The translations under genes were made by a program, and so were the position numbers. The notes under the pieces were generated by a model. It saw nothing but the letters and a program-made list of their open reading frames with translations. It was not told the DNA's origin and made no database searches. From Actinoplanes nipponensis (GTDB taxonomy: Bacteria; Actinomycetota; Actinomycetes; Mycobacteriales; Micromonosporaceae), in the NCBI RefSeq assembly GCF_016862275.1, contig NZ_BOMQ01000049.1:1-41869 (forward strand): a stretch of 41,869 bases of DNA. Direction: 5' to 3'. Of the stretch, positions 1 through 8,370 are shown piece by piece (positions within the stretch are counted from its first letter, which is position 1; every line of letters starts with the position of its first letter).

Positions 1-1146
1 CTCGGCGAGGGCGCCGGGCGGCTCGGCGGGCGGGCCGAGCAGGTCGGCGATCAGGCCGGCGATCAGGGCCGCGCGGGCCGGCAGGGCGTCGACCAGCACG
101 TGCTCGTCGTCCGCGTGCGCGCCGCCGCCGACCGCGCCCAGGCCGTCCAGGGTGGGCGTGCCGATGCCGGCGGTGAAGTTGCCGTCCGAGCCGCCGCCGA
201 CCGCCGCCCCTATCGGCTCCGGCAGGCCCAGGCGCCGCGCCACCTGGGCGGCGCGCCGCAGCAGGCCGGCCGATGCCGGGGCCGCCATCGGCGGGCGGTT
301 GGGTCCACCGGTCAGCTCCAGCCGGGCGCCCGGCAGCACCGGGCGCAGCGACCGCAGCGCCGCGTCGACCCGGCCCTGCTCGGCGGCGTCGCGGACCCGC
401 ACGTCGACGGCGACCTCGGCGGTGGCGGGCACCGTGTTCGCCGAGCTGCCCGCCTCGGCCAGGGTCGGCGTGACGGTGGTGCCCCGGCCCGGATCGGCCA
501 GCGCGGTCAGGGCCAGCACCTGGTGGGCCAGCTCCACGGTGGCGTTGACGCCGCGCTCCGGTTCCAGGCCGGCGTGCGCCGCCCGGCCGTGCACCCGGAG
601 CCGGTACCGGGAGACGCCCTTGCGCTCGGTCTTGAGCGCGCCGCCGGCCGCGGCCGCCTCCAGCACCAGCGCCGCCGCGCACCCCGCGGCCTCGTCCTCG
701 ATCAGCCCGCGGGAGCTCGGCGAGCCGAGCTCCTCGTCGCTGGTGACCAGCAGGGTGACCCCGGCCGGGCCGCCCAGCTCGGCCAGCGCGTGCAGGGCCA
801 GCACCAGGCCGGCCTTCATGTCGACGCAGCCGGGGCCGCGCAGCACCCCGTCGGTCACGGCGAACGGGTGGGTCGCCAGCGAGCCCAGCGGCCACACGGT
901 GTCGTGGTGACCGAGCAGCAGCACCCGGGCCGGTCCGGGGCCGAACCGCCAGCGCAGATGGGTGCGGCCGCCCGCGAGGACCCGCTCGGGCGGCCGGCCC
1001 AGGCGCCGCTCGCCCAGGCCGGCCACGAGCTCGGTGCTGCGGGCCAGCGCGGCCGGATCCGACGACGGCGACTCGCACGTGACCAGCGCCTCGATGTCGG
1101 CCAGCAGGACGGGCAGCCGCCGCGCCATCCGGGTCACCAGATCCAT
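1..1146 (-). CDS. M20 family metallopeptidase (carboxypeptidase G2/ArgE-like), 3' end cut by window edge
   Basis: Zn-dependent amidohydrolase of the M20 family, cytosolic by the lack of a signal peptide, which hydrolyses an N-acyl amino acid or peptide; the substrate cannot be read from sequence. The reading frame stays open to base 1, so the last residues are missing (382 codons visible). Metal and catalytic positions are present in order: GHHDTVWP (H80, D82), CVDMK (D109), SDEELGS (E138 base, E139 ligand), and near the end HADDEH. The dimerisation-domain histidine appears in HAGLEPERG. The ATG at 1146 is preceded by GAAGGTGAG, a good ribosome binding site. The gene is divergent from the lectin-like gene at 1350. 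The family call is firm; dipeptidase versus deacetylase is open. Confidence 0.9.
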   Translation of the reverse strand, partial: MDLVTRMARRLPVLLADIEALVTCESPSSDPAALARSTELVAGLGERRLGRPPERVLAGGRTHLRWRFGPGPARVLLLGHHDTVWPLGSLATHPFAVTDGVLRGPGCVDMKAGLVLALHALAELGGPAGVTLLVTSDEELGSPSSRGLIEDEAAGCAAALVLEAAAAGGALKTERKGVSRYRLRVHGRAAHAGLEPERGVNATVELAHQVLALTALADPGRGTTVTPTLAEAGSSANTVPATAEVAVDVRVRDAAEQGRVDAALRSLRPVLPGARLELTGGPNRPPMAAPASAGLLRRAAQVARRLGLPEPIGAAVGGGSDGNFTAGIGTPTLDGLGAVGGGAHADDEHVLVDALPARAALIAGLIADLLGPPAEPPGALAE

Positions 1147-1349
1147 GTCAGCTCACCTTCGCCGGTGACGATGGGCTCAGCCTAGGCCCCGGCCGCCCCG
1201 CCCGGGGACCGCCGGCGGAGGGCTTCGACCACCGATGTCGGTGGAAGGTCGAGAATGGCCGGACATCGAATGATCTCTTTGGCGGAACCTCGCGTATCTT
1301 GACGTACCGGCCGGTCCCGGCGGCCGGTCTCCCCACGGCAGGACACGAG

Positions 1350-2234
1350 ATGGCTGACAAATTCGAGCGCGAGGACCCGGTGCTGGTCCGCCCGTACATC
1401 ACCACCCAACCGGGCGACCGGCAGGTGCAGACGTGGCCGGCGACCGCCGATCTGCCCGAGGACGGCACCCCGCAGGCGGCGGGCGCCGCCGCGCCACCGC
1501 GGGCCGCCGACGCGGCCGCGAAGACCACCGCCCTGCGCCGCCAGCGGCTCGTGGTCCTGGCCGCCGTCGGTGCGCTCGCGATGCTCGGCGGCCTCGGCCT
1601 CTTCCTGCTGCGCCCGGCCGGCGACGACCATCTCCCCGCCACCGCCCGCCCGGCGCCGCCGGCGCCCGGGGCGAGCGGCTCACCGGCCGCGGCGCCGGCG
1701 GCCAGCGCGGCCACCATCAGCGTCGCGCCCAGCCCCGGCGCCGGCCGGTCCGCGGCCACCACCCCGCCGGCGACCCCGGCCACCACGGGCGCGGCGGTGG
1801 GCCCCGGCCAGGCGCCCGGCAACCCGCCGGCGTCCGGGGCTCCGGCCCCGACGCTGACGCCGCCCCCCGCCACGCCCCGGACCGGACCCGTCACCGCGGC
1901 CGGCGGGCGCTGCCTCAACCTGGGCGGCCTGCTCGCCCTGGACGGCACCCCGGTGCAGACCGCGGGCTGCGCCGACGTCAACTACCAGCGGTGGACGCTG
2001 GCCGCCGACGGCACGCTGCTGGTGGCCGGCCGGTGCGCCCGGGTGGCCGCCGACGCGACGGTCCGGATCGGCGGCTGCGACGACCAGCCGGCCGGCCAGT
2101 GGCGGGCCGGTCCGCACGGCTCGCTGGTCAACCCCGGGACCCGCCGCTGCCTGACCGATCCGGGCCGCCCGGCGGTCACCGTCACCGTCACCGACTGCAC
2201 CGGCGCGGCCGACCAGGCCTGGACCCTGCCCTGA
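1350..2234 (+). CDS. Membrane-anchored protein with C-terminal ricin B-type lectin domain
   Basis: Predicted single-pass membrane protein of 294 aa. Residues 1-65 are cytoplasmic, about 67-87 form one hydrophobic segment (VVLAAVGALAMLGGLGLFLL), about 90-180 are a Pro/Ala/Ser/Thr-rich linker, and about 180-294 form a beta-trefoil ricin-type domain. Three QxW-type repeats are visible (YQRWTL, GQWRA, DQAWTL), each near a Cys pair (GGRCLNL, GRCARV, RRCLTD), as in secreted actinobacterial carbohydrate-binding modules. A TTG at 1299 would extend the frame, but the ATG at 1350 follows GGACACGAG and gives a normal N-terminus. It probably displays a glycan-binding domain outside the cell. An acyltransferase gene follows 30 bp downstream on the same strand, possibly co-transcribed. 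Confidence 0.8.
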   Translation: MADKFEREDPVLVRPYITTQPGDRQVQTWPATADLPEDGTPQAAGAAAPPRAADAAAKTTALRRQRLVVLAAVGALAMLGGLGLFLLRPAGDDHLPATARPAPPAPGASGSPAAAPAASAATISVAPSPGAGRSAATTPPATPATTGAAVGPGQAPGNPPASGAPAPTLTPPPATPRTGPVTAAGGRCLNLGGLLALDGTPVQTAGCADVNYQRWTLAADGTLLVAGRCARVAADATVRIGGCDDQPAGQWRAGPHGSLVNPGTRRCLTDPGRPAVTVTVTDCTGAADQAWTLP

Positions 2235-2264
2235 CCGGCCCCGGGCCCGGCTATCGTTCGCCGG

Positions 2265-3575
2265 GTGCCCGCCCCGACGAACGACGCCGCCGGCCCGGAC
2301 CGGATGGCCTGGCTCGACGGGTTGCGCGCGGTCGCCGTCCTGCTGGTGCTCTACGCCCACCTCAGCCGCGTGCTGTTCCGCGGGGCGCGGGCGGTCAGCG
2401 CCGAGTGGCTGCACGCCGGCACCGCCGGGGTCATGCTGTTCTTCCTGGTCAGCGGCTACATCATCCCGGCGTCGCTGGAACGGCACGGCAGCCTGCGCAC
2501 GTTCTGGGTGAGCCGGCTGTGCCGCCTGCTGCCGCTGTACCTGGTGGTGGCGGCGCTCGTGGCGGCGCTGGGCGCCGGCGGGCTGCTGCCGCTCGACCCG
2601 GCGCTGGCGGCGGACCCGCTCACCGCCGCGGTGGCCCACGCGACCCTGCTGCCGCAGCTGCTCGGCGTGCCGCTGCTCACCCCGGTGCTCTGGACGCTCA
2701 CCTTCGAGATGGCGTTCTACCTGCTGGTCGGCGCGATGTTCGCGGTACGGCGGCACGGGTCGGGCACCGTGCCCGCGGTGGTGCTGGCGGTCGCCGCCGT
2801 CGGCACGGCCCCGCTGGCGCCGAGGCTGCTCGCGCCGACGCCCGCCGCCGCCCGCGAGCTGACCCTGGTGGTCGCGGCGGCGCTGGTGCTCGGCCTGGGC
2901 GCGGTGGCCAGCGGGCGGCGCCCGGCCGTGGTCGCCGGCGCGCTGCTGCTGGGCGGCATCGCGGGCACGCTGCTGATCGCCGGCCAGGAACCGGCGCACG
3001 CCTGGGACGGGCTGCTGATCATCGCCGTGATGCTGGTCGGCACCGCCCTGCACCGCGCCGACCAGGGCCGGATCGGCTGGTGGCAGGCGGGACTGACGGC
3101 CGCGGTGGTGGCCGCCGCCCTGCTGGTGAACTGGTGGGCCGAGCTGGCCTCGCTCGGCGCGCTGACCCCGCGGTACGTGACCCGCTCGGTCGTCACGCTG
3201 GCCGTCTTCGGCGGCGCGTTCGCGCTGGGCCGGCTCACCCGGCGGTGGCCGGCCCCGCCCGGGCTGGCCCGCCTGGGCCTGCTCAGCTACTCCGTCTACC
3301 TGGTGCACTACGTGCTGATCGAGCTGCTGCGCCCGTGGCTGACCGGCCTGGGCGAGCGGTGGCCGGCCCTCGCGGAGGCGCCGGTGGCCGCGGCGTACCT
3401 GGCCGTGGTGGTGGGCGTCTCGGGGTTGACGTACCGGTTCGTGGAACTGCCCGGGCAGCGCCTCGGGCGCCGGGCCGCGCGGTGGATGACCGCGCGGTGG
3501 GGTTCGGACGCCCGGCCGGTGGGGCCGGGGACGCCTCAGCCGCCGAAGCGGGGCCTGCGCGCCATGGCCCGGTAG
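2265..3575 (+). CDS. Acyltransferase 3 family integral membrane protein (OafA/YrhL type)
   Basis: Polytopic membrane O-acyltransferase, 436 aa with about ten hydrophobic segments. The N-terminus carries the family signature: WLDGLRAVAVLLVLYAH followed by LSR, giving the H32/R35 pair that is the conserved HxxxR-like active motif. Members move acetyl or longer acyl groups onto surface polysaccharides, glycolipids or antibiotics; the substrate here is unknown. Translation most likely starts at the GTG at 2265. The 3' end overlaps the convergent GH26-like gene by about 40 bp. The neighbouring lectin and GH26-like genes suggest a role in extracellular carbohydrate handling, which is inference from context. 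Confidence 0.87.
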   Translation: MPAPTNDAAGPDRMAWLDGLRAVAVLLVLYAHLSRVLFRGARAVSAEWLHAGTAGVMLFFLVSGYIIPASLERHGSLRTFWVSRLCRLLPLYLVVAALVAALGAGGLLPLDPALAADPLTAAVAHATLLPQLLGVPLLTPVLWTLTFEMAFYLLVGAMFAVRRHGSGTVPAVVLAVAAVGTAPLAPRLLAPTPAAARELTLVVAAALVLGLGAVASGRRPAVVAGALLLGGIAGTLLIAGQEPAHAWDGLLIIAVMLVGTALHRADQGRIGWWQAGLTAAVVAAALLVNWWAELASLGALTPRYVTRSVVTLAVFGGAFALGRLTRRWPAPPGLARLGLLSYSVYLVHYVLIELLRPWLTGLGERWPALAEAPVAAAYLAVVVGVSGLTYRFVELPGQRLGRRAARWMTARWGSDARPVGPGTPQPPKRGLRAMAR

Positions 3576-4633
3576 GCGGCGAGGGCGGCTCCGTCGGTGT
3601 CCGGCCGGAAGTTGTGCGGGCTGTCGCCCTGGGTGTCGGTGTCGAACCAGACCACGGCGCCGACCGCGGGGGTGTCCTCCACCCAGGAGGCGAGCTTGCG
3701 GATCCAGGCGGCCTTGCTCCCGCCGCCGTGGTCGACCGCGGCGGTCTCGCTCAGGATGATCGGCTTGCGTTCGCCGTACGCGGAGCACACCGCCCCGAAC
3801 AGCGTCCGGGGCGACTCGGAGAAGAAGTCGTAGCCGGACACCCCGACCCAGTCGACGAACTCGTCGCCCGGGTAGTACCGGGTGAACCGGTTCCAGGACG
3901 TGTCCGGCGACGAGTTCCAGTTCGGGCTCCACACCCAGGCCACGTTGTCGGCGCCCTGCTCGCCGAAGATGCGGTGCAGCCGCCGCCAGGCCCTGACGTA
4001 GCCGCCCGGGTCCTGGCCGTTGTGGCTGCCGTCCCACTCGAACCAGTCGCCGTTCATCTCCCAGCCCCACCGCAGCAGGATCGGGCGCCTCATGCCGGCC
4101 AGCCGGCGGGCCACCCGGGCGATGACCCGGTCGGACGAGCCGTCGTTGATCTGCCGGTACGGCGCCCCGTGCCACGACACCATCAGCGTGCTGGCGGCGG
4201 CCACGGCGGGCTCCGACGACGGCACGTAGCCGTCCCACGGGTAGAACACGTGCACGATGCGCTGCTCGCGGCCCAGTTGCCGGCGGCGCAGGGCCAGGCT
4301 CTGGCCGAGCGACCGGCCGCTCAGGGCCAGATAGGAGCCGAACATCGCCTTGCCGGCCGTCGCGGGCACGGGGCCGCCACGCGCCGGGGCGGCCTTCTTC
4401 GGGGCCGACGGTGACGGTGTGGCGCTGGGCGGGCCGGACGACGGCACGGCGGCGGTCGAGACGACCGGCCCGGCCGAGGACGGCACCGGGACAGCCGCGG
4501 TGGCGGCACCCGCCGCGGACGGCGGGGCCGGCGCGGACGGCGCGGTGGAGCAGGCGGCCGGCAGCGCGAGGGCCGCCAGCGCCAGCAGCCGGCGACGGGG
4601 CAGCCCGCGGCCGCCCGGGGGTTCGGCGGTCAT
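3536..4633 (-). CDS. GH26-like glycoside hydrolase, probable lipoprotein
   Basis: Exported hydrolase of 365 aa. The N-terminus has twin Arg residues and a hydrophobic stretch ending in LPAAC (C28), a lipobox-like site. Residues 30-95 are a Ser/Pro/Ala linker. The catalytic region resembles glycosyl hydrolase family 26 (beta-mannanase and related endo-glycanases): LLRWGWEMNGDW contains the expected acid/base E192, and PIILSETAA the nucleophile E296; aromatic VWFD lies near the C-terminus. A longer frame reaches 4729, but the ATG at 4633 is preceded by AAAGGAAG at proper spacing and starts just before the signal sequence. It probably acts on a polysaccharide at the cell surface. GH26 could be mistaken for another clan GH-A family, but the two Glu motifs agree. 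Confidence 0.82.
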   Translation of the reverse strand: MTAEPPGGRGLPRRRLLALAALALPAACSTAPSAPAPPSAAGAATAAVPVPSSAGPVVSTAAVPSSGPPSATPSPSAPKKAAPARGGPVPATAGKAMFGSYLALSGRSLGQSLALRRRQLGREQRIVHVFYPWDGYVPSSEPAVAAASTLMVSWHGAPYRQINDGSSDRVIARVARRLAGMRRPILLRWGWEMNGDWFEWDGSHNGQDPGGYVRAWRRLHRIFGEQGADNVAWVWSPNWNSSPDTSWNRFTRYYPGDEFVDWVGVSGYDFFSESPRTLFGAVCSAYGERKPIILSETAAVDHGGGSKAAWIRKLASWVEDTPAVGAVVWFDTDTQGDSPHNFRPDTDGAALAAYRAMARRPRFGG

Positions 4634-4844
4634 GGTGGGCTTCCTTTCGTCGGCAGCCGGACGCGGCGGTCGCGTCCGGCTCCACGATGCCCGCCGCGCC
4701 CGCCACAGGCGTCGGCCGATCGCCTCCATAACGTGGCTGACCAGGTCTTTTACCGGAGCACAGCCCGGTCAGGCGGGGCCGGCCGGGCAGCAAAGCGACA
4801 GCCGCCGCCGATGCCGCGTACCGGGCGAAGCCCCGCAACGGCCG

Positions 4845-5714
4845 CTAATCGCCGGTGCGGGCCTCGAGGGCCCGGACCACCGCCGCCATGTCCTCGCCGC
4901 CGTGCCCGAGCGCCAGCGTCTCCCCGAACAGCTGATGGCAGGCGTCCAGCAGCGGGGTGGCGACCCCGGCGGCCCGGGCCGCCTCGGCGATCAGCCGGTT
5001 GTTCATCAGCACGTCCCGGATCGCCGCCTGCACGGCGAAGTCCCGGCTCACCAGCTTCGCGGCCTTGCCCCGGGAGACGGCGCTGGCCATCGGGCCGGCG
5101 TCGAGCACGCCGCGCAGCCGCTCCAGGTCGAGGCCCTGCCGCTGCGCGAAGTGGGTCGCCTCGGCCAGCCCGGTGACCATGGTGATCAGGAAGAGGTTGA
5201 CCGCCAGCTTCATCAGCAGCGCCTGCGGGACCGGGCCGCACCCGACCACCTCGCGGCACATCGGGGCGAGCAGGGGGCGTACCCGGGCCACCGCCGCGTC
5301 GTCGCCGGCCACCATCGCGACCAGCTCGCCGGCGGCGGCCGGGAGCCGCGAGCCCGACACCGGGGCCTCCACGTAGCAGCCGCCCGCCGCCACGATGTCG
5401 GCCTCCAGCGCCGCCGAATACTCCGGCGCGGTGGTGCCCATGTGGACGATCGTGTGCCCGCGCACCAGCTCAGGAAAGCCGGGCCCGCCGCGGCCCAGGA
5501 CCGCGTCGATCGCCTCGCGGTCGGCCAGCATCATCAGCACCGTGCGGGCCCGGGCGAAGACGTCCGCCGGCCGGGCCGCGGCGCTCACCCCGGGGACCGG
5601 CCGGGGGGTACGCGACCAGGCGACGACCGGCACGCCGGCGGCGGCCAGGTTGCCGGCCATCGGCTCGCCCATGATGCCCAGGCCCAGGAAACCCACGTTC
5701 TCGCTGTGCTCCAT
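4845..5714 (-). CDS. NAD(P)-dependent beta-hydroxyacid dehydrogenase (3-hydroxyisobutyrate dehydrogenase family)
   Basis: Cytosolic oxidoreductase of 289 aa, the usual length of the HIBADH / tartronate semialdehyde reductase / glyoxylate reductase family. The N-terminal Rossmann motif GFLGLGIMGEPMA (residues 8-20) is intact. The substrate-binding motif EAPVSGSR (about 116-123) and the catalytic lysine in QALLMKLAVN (K169) are present, followed by the all-helical C-terminal domain. It could reduce a semialdehyde or imine; sequence alone does not separate these. No clear Shine-Dalgarno precedes the ATG, so the start rests on the fold. It stands alone between two gaps, with no partner genes of valine degradation. 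Confidence 0.88.
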   Translation of the reverse strand: MEHSENVGFLGLGIMGEPMAGNLAAAGVPVVAWSRTPRPVPGVSAAARPADVFARARTVLMMLADREAIDAVLGRGGPGFPELVRGHTIVHMGTTAPEYSAALEADIVAAGGCYVEAPVSGSRLPAAAGELVAMVAGDDAAVARVRPLLAPMCREVVGCGPVPQALLMKLAVNLFLITMVTGLAEATHFAQRQGLDLERLRGVLDAGPMASAVSRGKAAKLVSRDFAVQAAIRDVLMNNRLIAEAARAAGVATPLLDACHQLFGETLALGHGGEDMAAVVRALEARTGD

Positions 5715-5783
5715 GGCCGTACCGTAGAACGATCACCGCCGTCCCGGCGCGGGCCAATCCGCGGATCGCGGCGTGCGATCGGG

Positions 5784-6308
5784 TCAGGCCGGCCGGTGCG
5801 GCTCCCCGGCTCCGGGAACGGTTCCCGCGGCGGCGGCATCACCGCCGAGCCGGGCCGGCCGACGGCTCACCGCGATGACCGCGGCGGCGAGCAGCAGGCA
5901 GCCGACGGCGCCGAGGGCGAGCCGGGCCGGCTGGTGCACCACCCACTGCGGGATGTCCCGCGCCGGCACCACGACCGCGCCGGCGAAGGCGCCGACGAGC
6001 CCGAGGTACGACCCGGTCATGAACTGCCGGTGCACGGCCGGCCGGTGGGTCAGCGCGCCCCAGAGGCCGATCGACAACGTGACGAAGGTGAACGCGGACA
6101 GCCCGTGGATCCAGCTGAAGTGGCCCGGGCGCAGCTCCCGGATGGCGAATGAACTGAGGATCGTCCCGTACATCGCGACGACCCACACCCGGCCCACCCA
6201 GCGGTGCGCCCGGTCGCCGCGCACGCGCCGGACCAGGTTGTACGCCCCCAGCGCCAGCGCGACGGTGGCGCCGCTGGCGTGCAGCCCGATAACAACGTTA
6301 TTCGCCAT
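5784..6308 (-). CDS. DUF2306-like integral membrane protein
   Basis: Small membrane protein of 174 aa with about four hydrophobic segments. The conserved pattern is typical of DUF2306: LHASGATVALALGAYNL, then RAHRWVGRVWV, then HFSWIHGLS and HRQFMTGSYLG. The His residues at helix ends may bind metal or haem, but no function is established for the family. The ATG lies inside the second of two palindromes shared with the divergent TetR gene (6321), so the gene is probably repressed by that regulator. A longer frame continues upstream to 6839 but only as antisense to the regulator. The C-terminus is hydrophilic. Confidence 0.78.
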   Translation of the reverse strand: MANNVVIGLHASGATVALALGAYNLVRRVRGDRAHRWVGRVWVVAMYGTILSSFAIRELRPGHFSWIHGLSAFTFVTLSIGLWGALTHRPAVHRQFMTGSYLGLVGAFAGAVVVPARDIPQWVVHQPARLALGAVGCLLLAAAVIAVSRRPARLGGDAAAAGTVPGAGEPHRPA

Positions 6309-6319
6309 AACACCGTTAT
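6289..6319. promoter_or_regulatory. Tandem TetR-type operator (two ATAAC-N3-GTTAT palindromes)
   Basis: Two near-identical 13-bp inverted repeats, ATAACAACGTTAT (6289-6301) and ATAACACCGTTAT (6307-6319), are spaced 18 bp centre to centre between the divergent DUF2306 and TetR genes. They are the only AT-rich bases in the surrounding DNA. The first lies within the first codons of the DUF2306 gene, the second overlaps its start and ends just before the regulator's GTG. This is the expected layout for an autoregulating TetR repressor controlling both genes. Confidence 0.65.
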
Positions 6320-6320
6320 A

Positions 6321-6914
6321 GTGGAGCCCGTGCCCGCCGTCAACGGACCAGACCTGACCGCCCGCCTGGTCGACGAGGCCGCGCGCCTGCTCCTGGAGCA
6401 CGGACCGGCCGGGCTGTCGCTCCGCAAGCTCGCGGCCAGTGTGGGCGTGTCGACGATGCCGGTCTACACGCTGTTCGGCGACAAGCAGGGCCTGCTGGCC
6501 GCCATGCACCGGGAGGGCTTCCGCCGACTGGGCGCGGCCCTGGGCGCCGTCCCGCGGACCGACGACCCCCTGGCCGACGTGATCGCCCTGGGCGTCGCGT
6601 ACCGGCGCGCGGCCCTGGCCAGCCCGCACCTGTACGGGCTGATGTTCGGCCGGATGGCGCCCGAGTTCAGCCCGGCCGCGGACGACCGGGCCGCCGCCGA
6701 CGCGACCTACCAGCCGCTGGTGGAGGCGGTGGCGCGCTGTCAGCGGGCGGGCGTCTTCACCGGGGACGAGCCGCACCGGATCGCGCTGCATCTGTGGGCG
6801 GTCTCGCACGGCATGGTCAACCTGGAGCTGAACGGGCAACTGCCGGACGTGGGCGCGCCCGAGGAGGCCTACCTGGAGGCCCTGGGGTACGCCGGCATGC
6901 CGTTCCTCAGCTGA
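6321..6914 (+). CDS. TetR/AcrR family transcriptional regulator, WHG-domain type
   Basis: DNA-binding repressor of 197 aa. The N-terminal helix-turn-helix reads GLSLRKLAASVGVSTMPVYTLF followed by GDKQGLLAAM, the classic TetR pattern. The ligand-binding part ends in HLWAVSHGMVNLELNGQL, resembling the WHG C-terminal domain found in many actinobacterial TetR proteins. Possible starts are GTG at 6321 (essentially leaderless next to the operator) or GTG at 6330, preceded by GGAG at short spacing; a frame open back to 6204 would run through the divergent gene and is unlikely. It probably senses a small hydrophobic ligand and controls itself and the DUF2306 membrane protein. Confidence 0.88.
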   Translation: MEPVPAVNGPDLTARLVDEAARLLLEHGPAGLSLRKLAASVGVSTMPVYTLFGDKQGLLAAMHREGFRRLGAALGAVPRTDDPLADVIALGVAYRRAALASPHLYGLMFGRMAPEFSPAADDRAAADATYQPLVEAVARCQRAGVFTGDEPHRIALHLWAVSHGMVNLELNGQLPDVGAPEEAYLEALGYAGMPFLS

Positions 6915-6929
6915 CGACGGCGGCCGGGG

Positions 6930-7505
6930 TCAGCCGCGGCCGTTGGCGTAGACCGCGCGGAACCCCAGGTGGTCCGACAGGGCCGTCCAGCGCGACGCCC
7001 GCATCAGCCGTTCCGCGCTGTCGATCTTGCCGCCGTTGACCAGGGTGTTGAGCACCACGGTCTCGAAGGCGGCCGACTCCACCCAGTCGATCGACTTGGT
7101 GAAGCCGCAGAGCATCGCCGCCTTGGTCTCGTGCAGGAAGTCCTTCAGCACCCGGTCGGAGGCGCGCAGCACCGAGCAGCTGCCGAAGTACAGGATCCGG
7201 CCGGCGCACCGCCCCGACATCCAGGCGGCGATCTCGTCCAGCTCGACCGTCTGCTTGCTGGTCAGGCACAGCTGGGTCGGCTGGCCGTGCAGCGCGAAGA
7301 AGCCGACCTTGTAGTCGGCGTACTTGCGGGACAGCCAGGTGTCCAGGTAGTAGTGCAGCTCCTCGGCGGTGGCCGTGTCCCGGTGGATGTAGCGGATGCT
7401 GTTGAGCCGTTCGAGCAGTTCGAGGGTGGGCAGCACGGACCCGCGGCTGTTGAGGTCGTCCTCCCACTGGCCCTCGACGCAGAACACTCCCCCGGCCTTG
7501 GCCAC
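6930..7505 (-). CDS. Uncharacterised protein with caspase/CHAT-like His-Cys pattern (possibly DUF6642)
   Basis: Cytosolic protein of 191 aa, no signal peptide or membrane segment. I recall similar actinobacterial proteins annotated DUF6642, but cannot confirm the number. The core has two hydrophobic strands each ending in a candidate catalytic residue: KVGFFALHGQP (H73) and RILYFGSCSVL (C110), followed by a GFTKSIDWVES segment. Strand-HG followed by strand-xSC is the hallmark of clan CD peptidases (caspases, CHAT). No repeat or sensor domain is attached. The GTG at 7505 follows GGGGGAG, a strong ribosome binding site, and gives a compact N-terminus (MAKAGGVFCVEG). It is convergent with the TetR gene. 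The protease idea is inference from pattern only. Confidence 0.7.
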   Translation of the reverse strand: MAKAGGVFCVEGQWEDDLNSRGSVLPTLELLERLNSIRYIHRDTATAEELHYYLDTWLSRKYADYKVGFFALHGQPTQLCLTSKQTVELDEIAAWMSGRCAGRILYFGSCSVLRASDRVLKDFLHETKAAMLCGFTKSIDWVESAAFETVVLNTLVNGGKIDSAERLMRASRWTALSDHLGFRAVYANGRG

Positions 7506-7727
7506 GACTCCCCCTGACAGCTCGGCACGAAAGGCCGACGCTAGCCCACCCGGCGCCGCCCGCGCGGGACCGGCCGACCTATCGGGCAAATGCCCCGCGC
7601 GTCGGTGACACGCACCTCGAAGTGCGTACTGAACGATCTCCGTTTCCCGACGCATGATGGACCGGTGACCGACGAGAACAAGACGCCGAGACCCGCGCCG
7701 GCGGGACGGGTGGCTGAGGTGGCCGGC

Positions 7728-8369
7728 GTGCTGGTGGAGATCTGGTCCGACATCGTGTGCCCGTGGTGCTACATCGGCAAGCGGCGGTTCGAGACCGCCC
7801 TCGCCGCATTCGAGCACGCCGACGACGTCGAGGTGCGGTGGCGCAGCTTCCAGCTCGACCCGTCGTTCCCCCGGGGCACGGCCGAGCCGGTGTACGACTC
7901 GCTGGCCACGAAGTTCGGCGGCTCGCGGGAGCAGGTCAGGGCCATGACGGCGCAGGTCGCTGCGCTGGCCGCGGCCGAGGGCCTGCACTACGACTTCGAC
8001 CGCGCGGTGAGCGTCAACACCTTCGACGCGCACCGGCTGATCCACCTGGCCCAGGCGCACGGGCTCGGCCCGCAGGCGCACGAGCGGCTGATGCGGGCCA
8101 ACCTGATCGAGGGCGTGACCCTCGACACCCCCGCGCTGGTCGCGCTGGGCGCGGAGATCGGCGTGCCGGCGGCCGCGGCCGAACGGGTGCTGGCCGGCGA
8201 CGACTACACCGCCGACGTCCAGGACGACATCCGCCAGGCCCGCCGGTACGGCGCCACCGGCGTGCCGTTCTTCGTGCTGAACAGCGCCTACGGCGTCTCC
8301 GGGGCCCAGTCCGCCGAGGTGTTCGGCCAGGCCCTGCGGACCGCGTACGAGGCCGCCCCGGCGCGCTAG
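7728..8369 (+). CDS. DsbA family oxidoreductase, FrnE-like
   Basis: Thioredoxin-fold protein of 213 aa in the 2-hydroxychromene isomerase/DsbA superfamily. The N-terminus reads VEIWSDIVCPWCYIGKRRF with an intact CPWC redox pair (C11, C14), followed by the helical insert and a cis-proline motif in ATGVPFFVLN. FrnE homologues are cytosolic disulfide isomerases linked to oxidative stress and polyketide pathways; no polyketide genes are near. The GTG at 7728 is preferred because TGAGGTGG precedes it and the protein then begins directly with the first strand. An earlier GTG at 7665 would add 21 poorly structured residues. It is convergent with the AurF-like gene, with one base between them. Confidence 0.9.
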   Translation: MLVEIWSDIVCPWCYIGKRRFETALAAFEHADDVEVRWRSFQLDPSFPRGTAEPVYDSLATKFGGSREQVRAMTAQVAALAAAEGLHYDFDRAVSVNTFDAHRLIHLAQAHGLGPQAHERLMRANLIEGVTLDTPALVALGAEIGVPAAAAERVLAGDDYTADVQDDIRQARRYGATGVPFFVLNSAYGVSGAQSAEVFGQALRTAYEAAPAR

Positions 8370-8370
8370 C

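Noticed and set aside
1433..4838. Very long open frames on both strands (993 and 1052 aa)
   Set aside because: They are composition shadows: rich in Arg/Gly/Ala/Pro, no domain, and antisense or out of frame to well-supported genes.
6204..6320. Longer N-terminus for the TetR protein
   Set aside because: It would run through both operators and the divergent gene start and adds residues before the helix-turn-helix with no TetR match.
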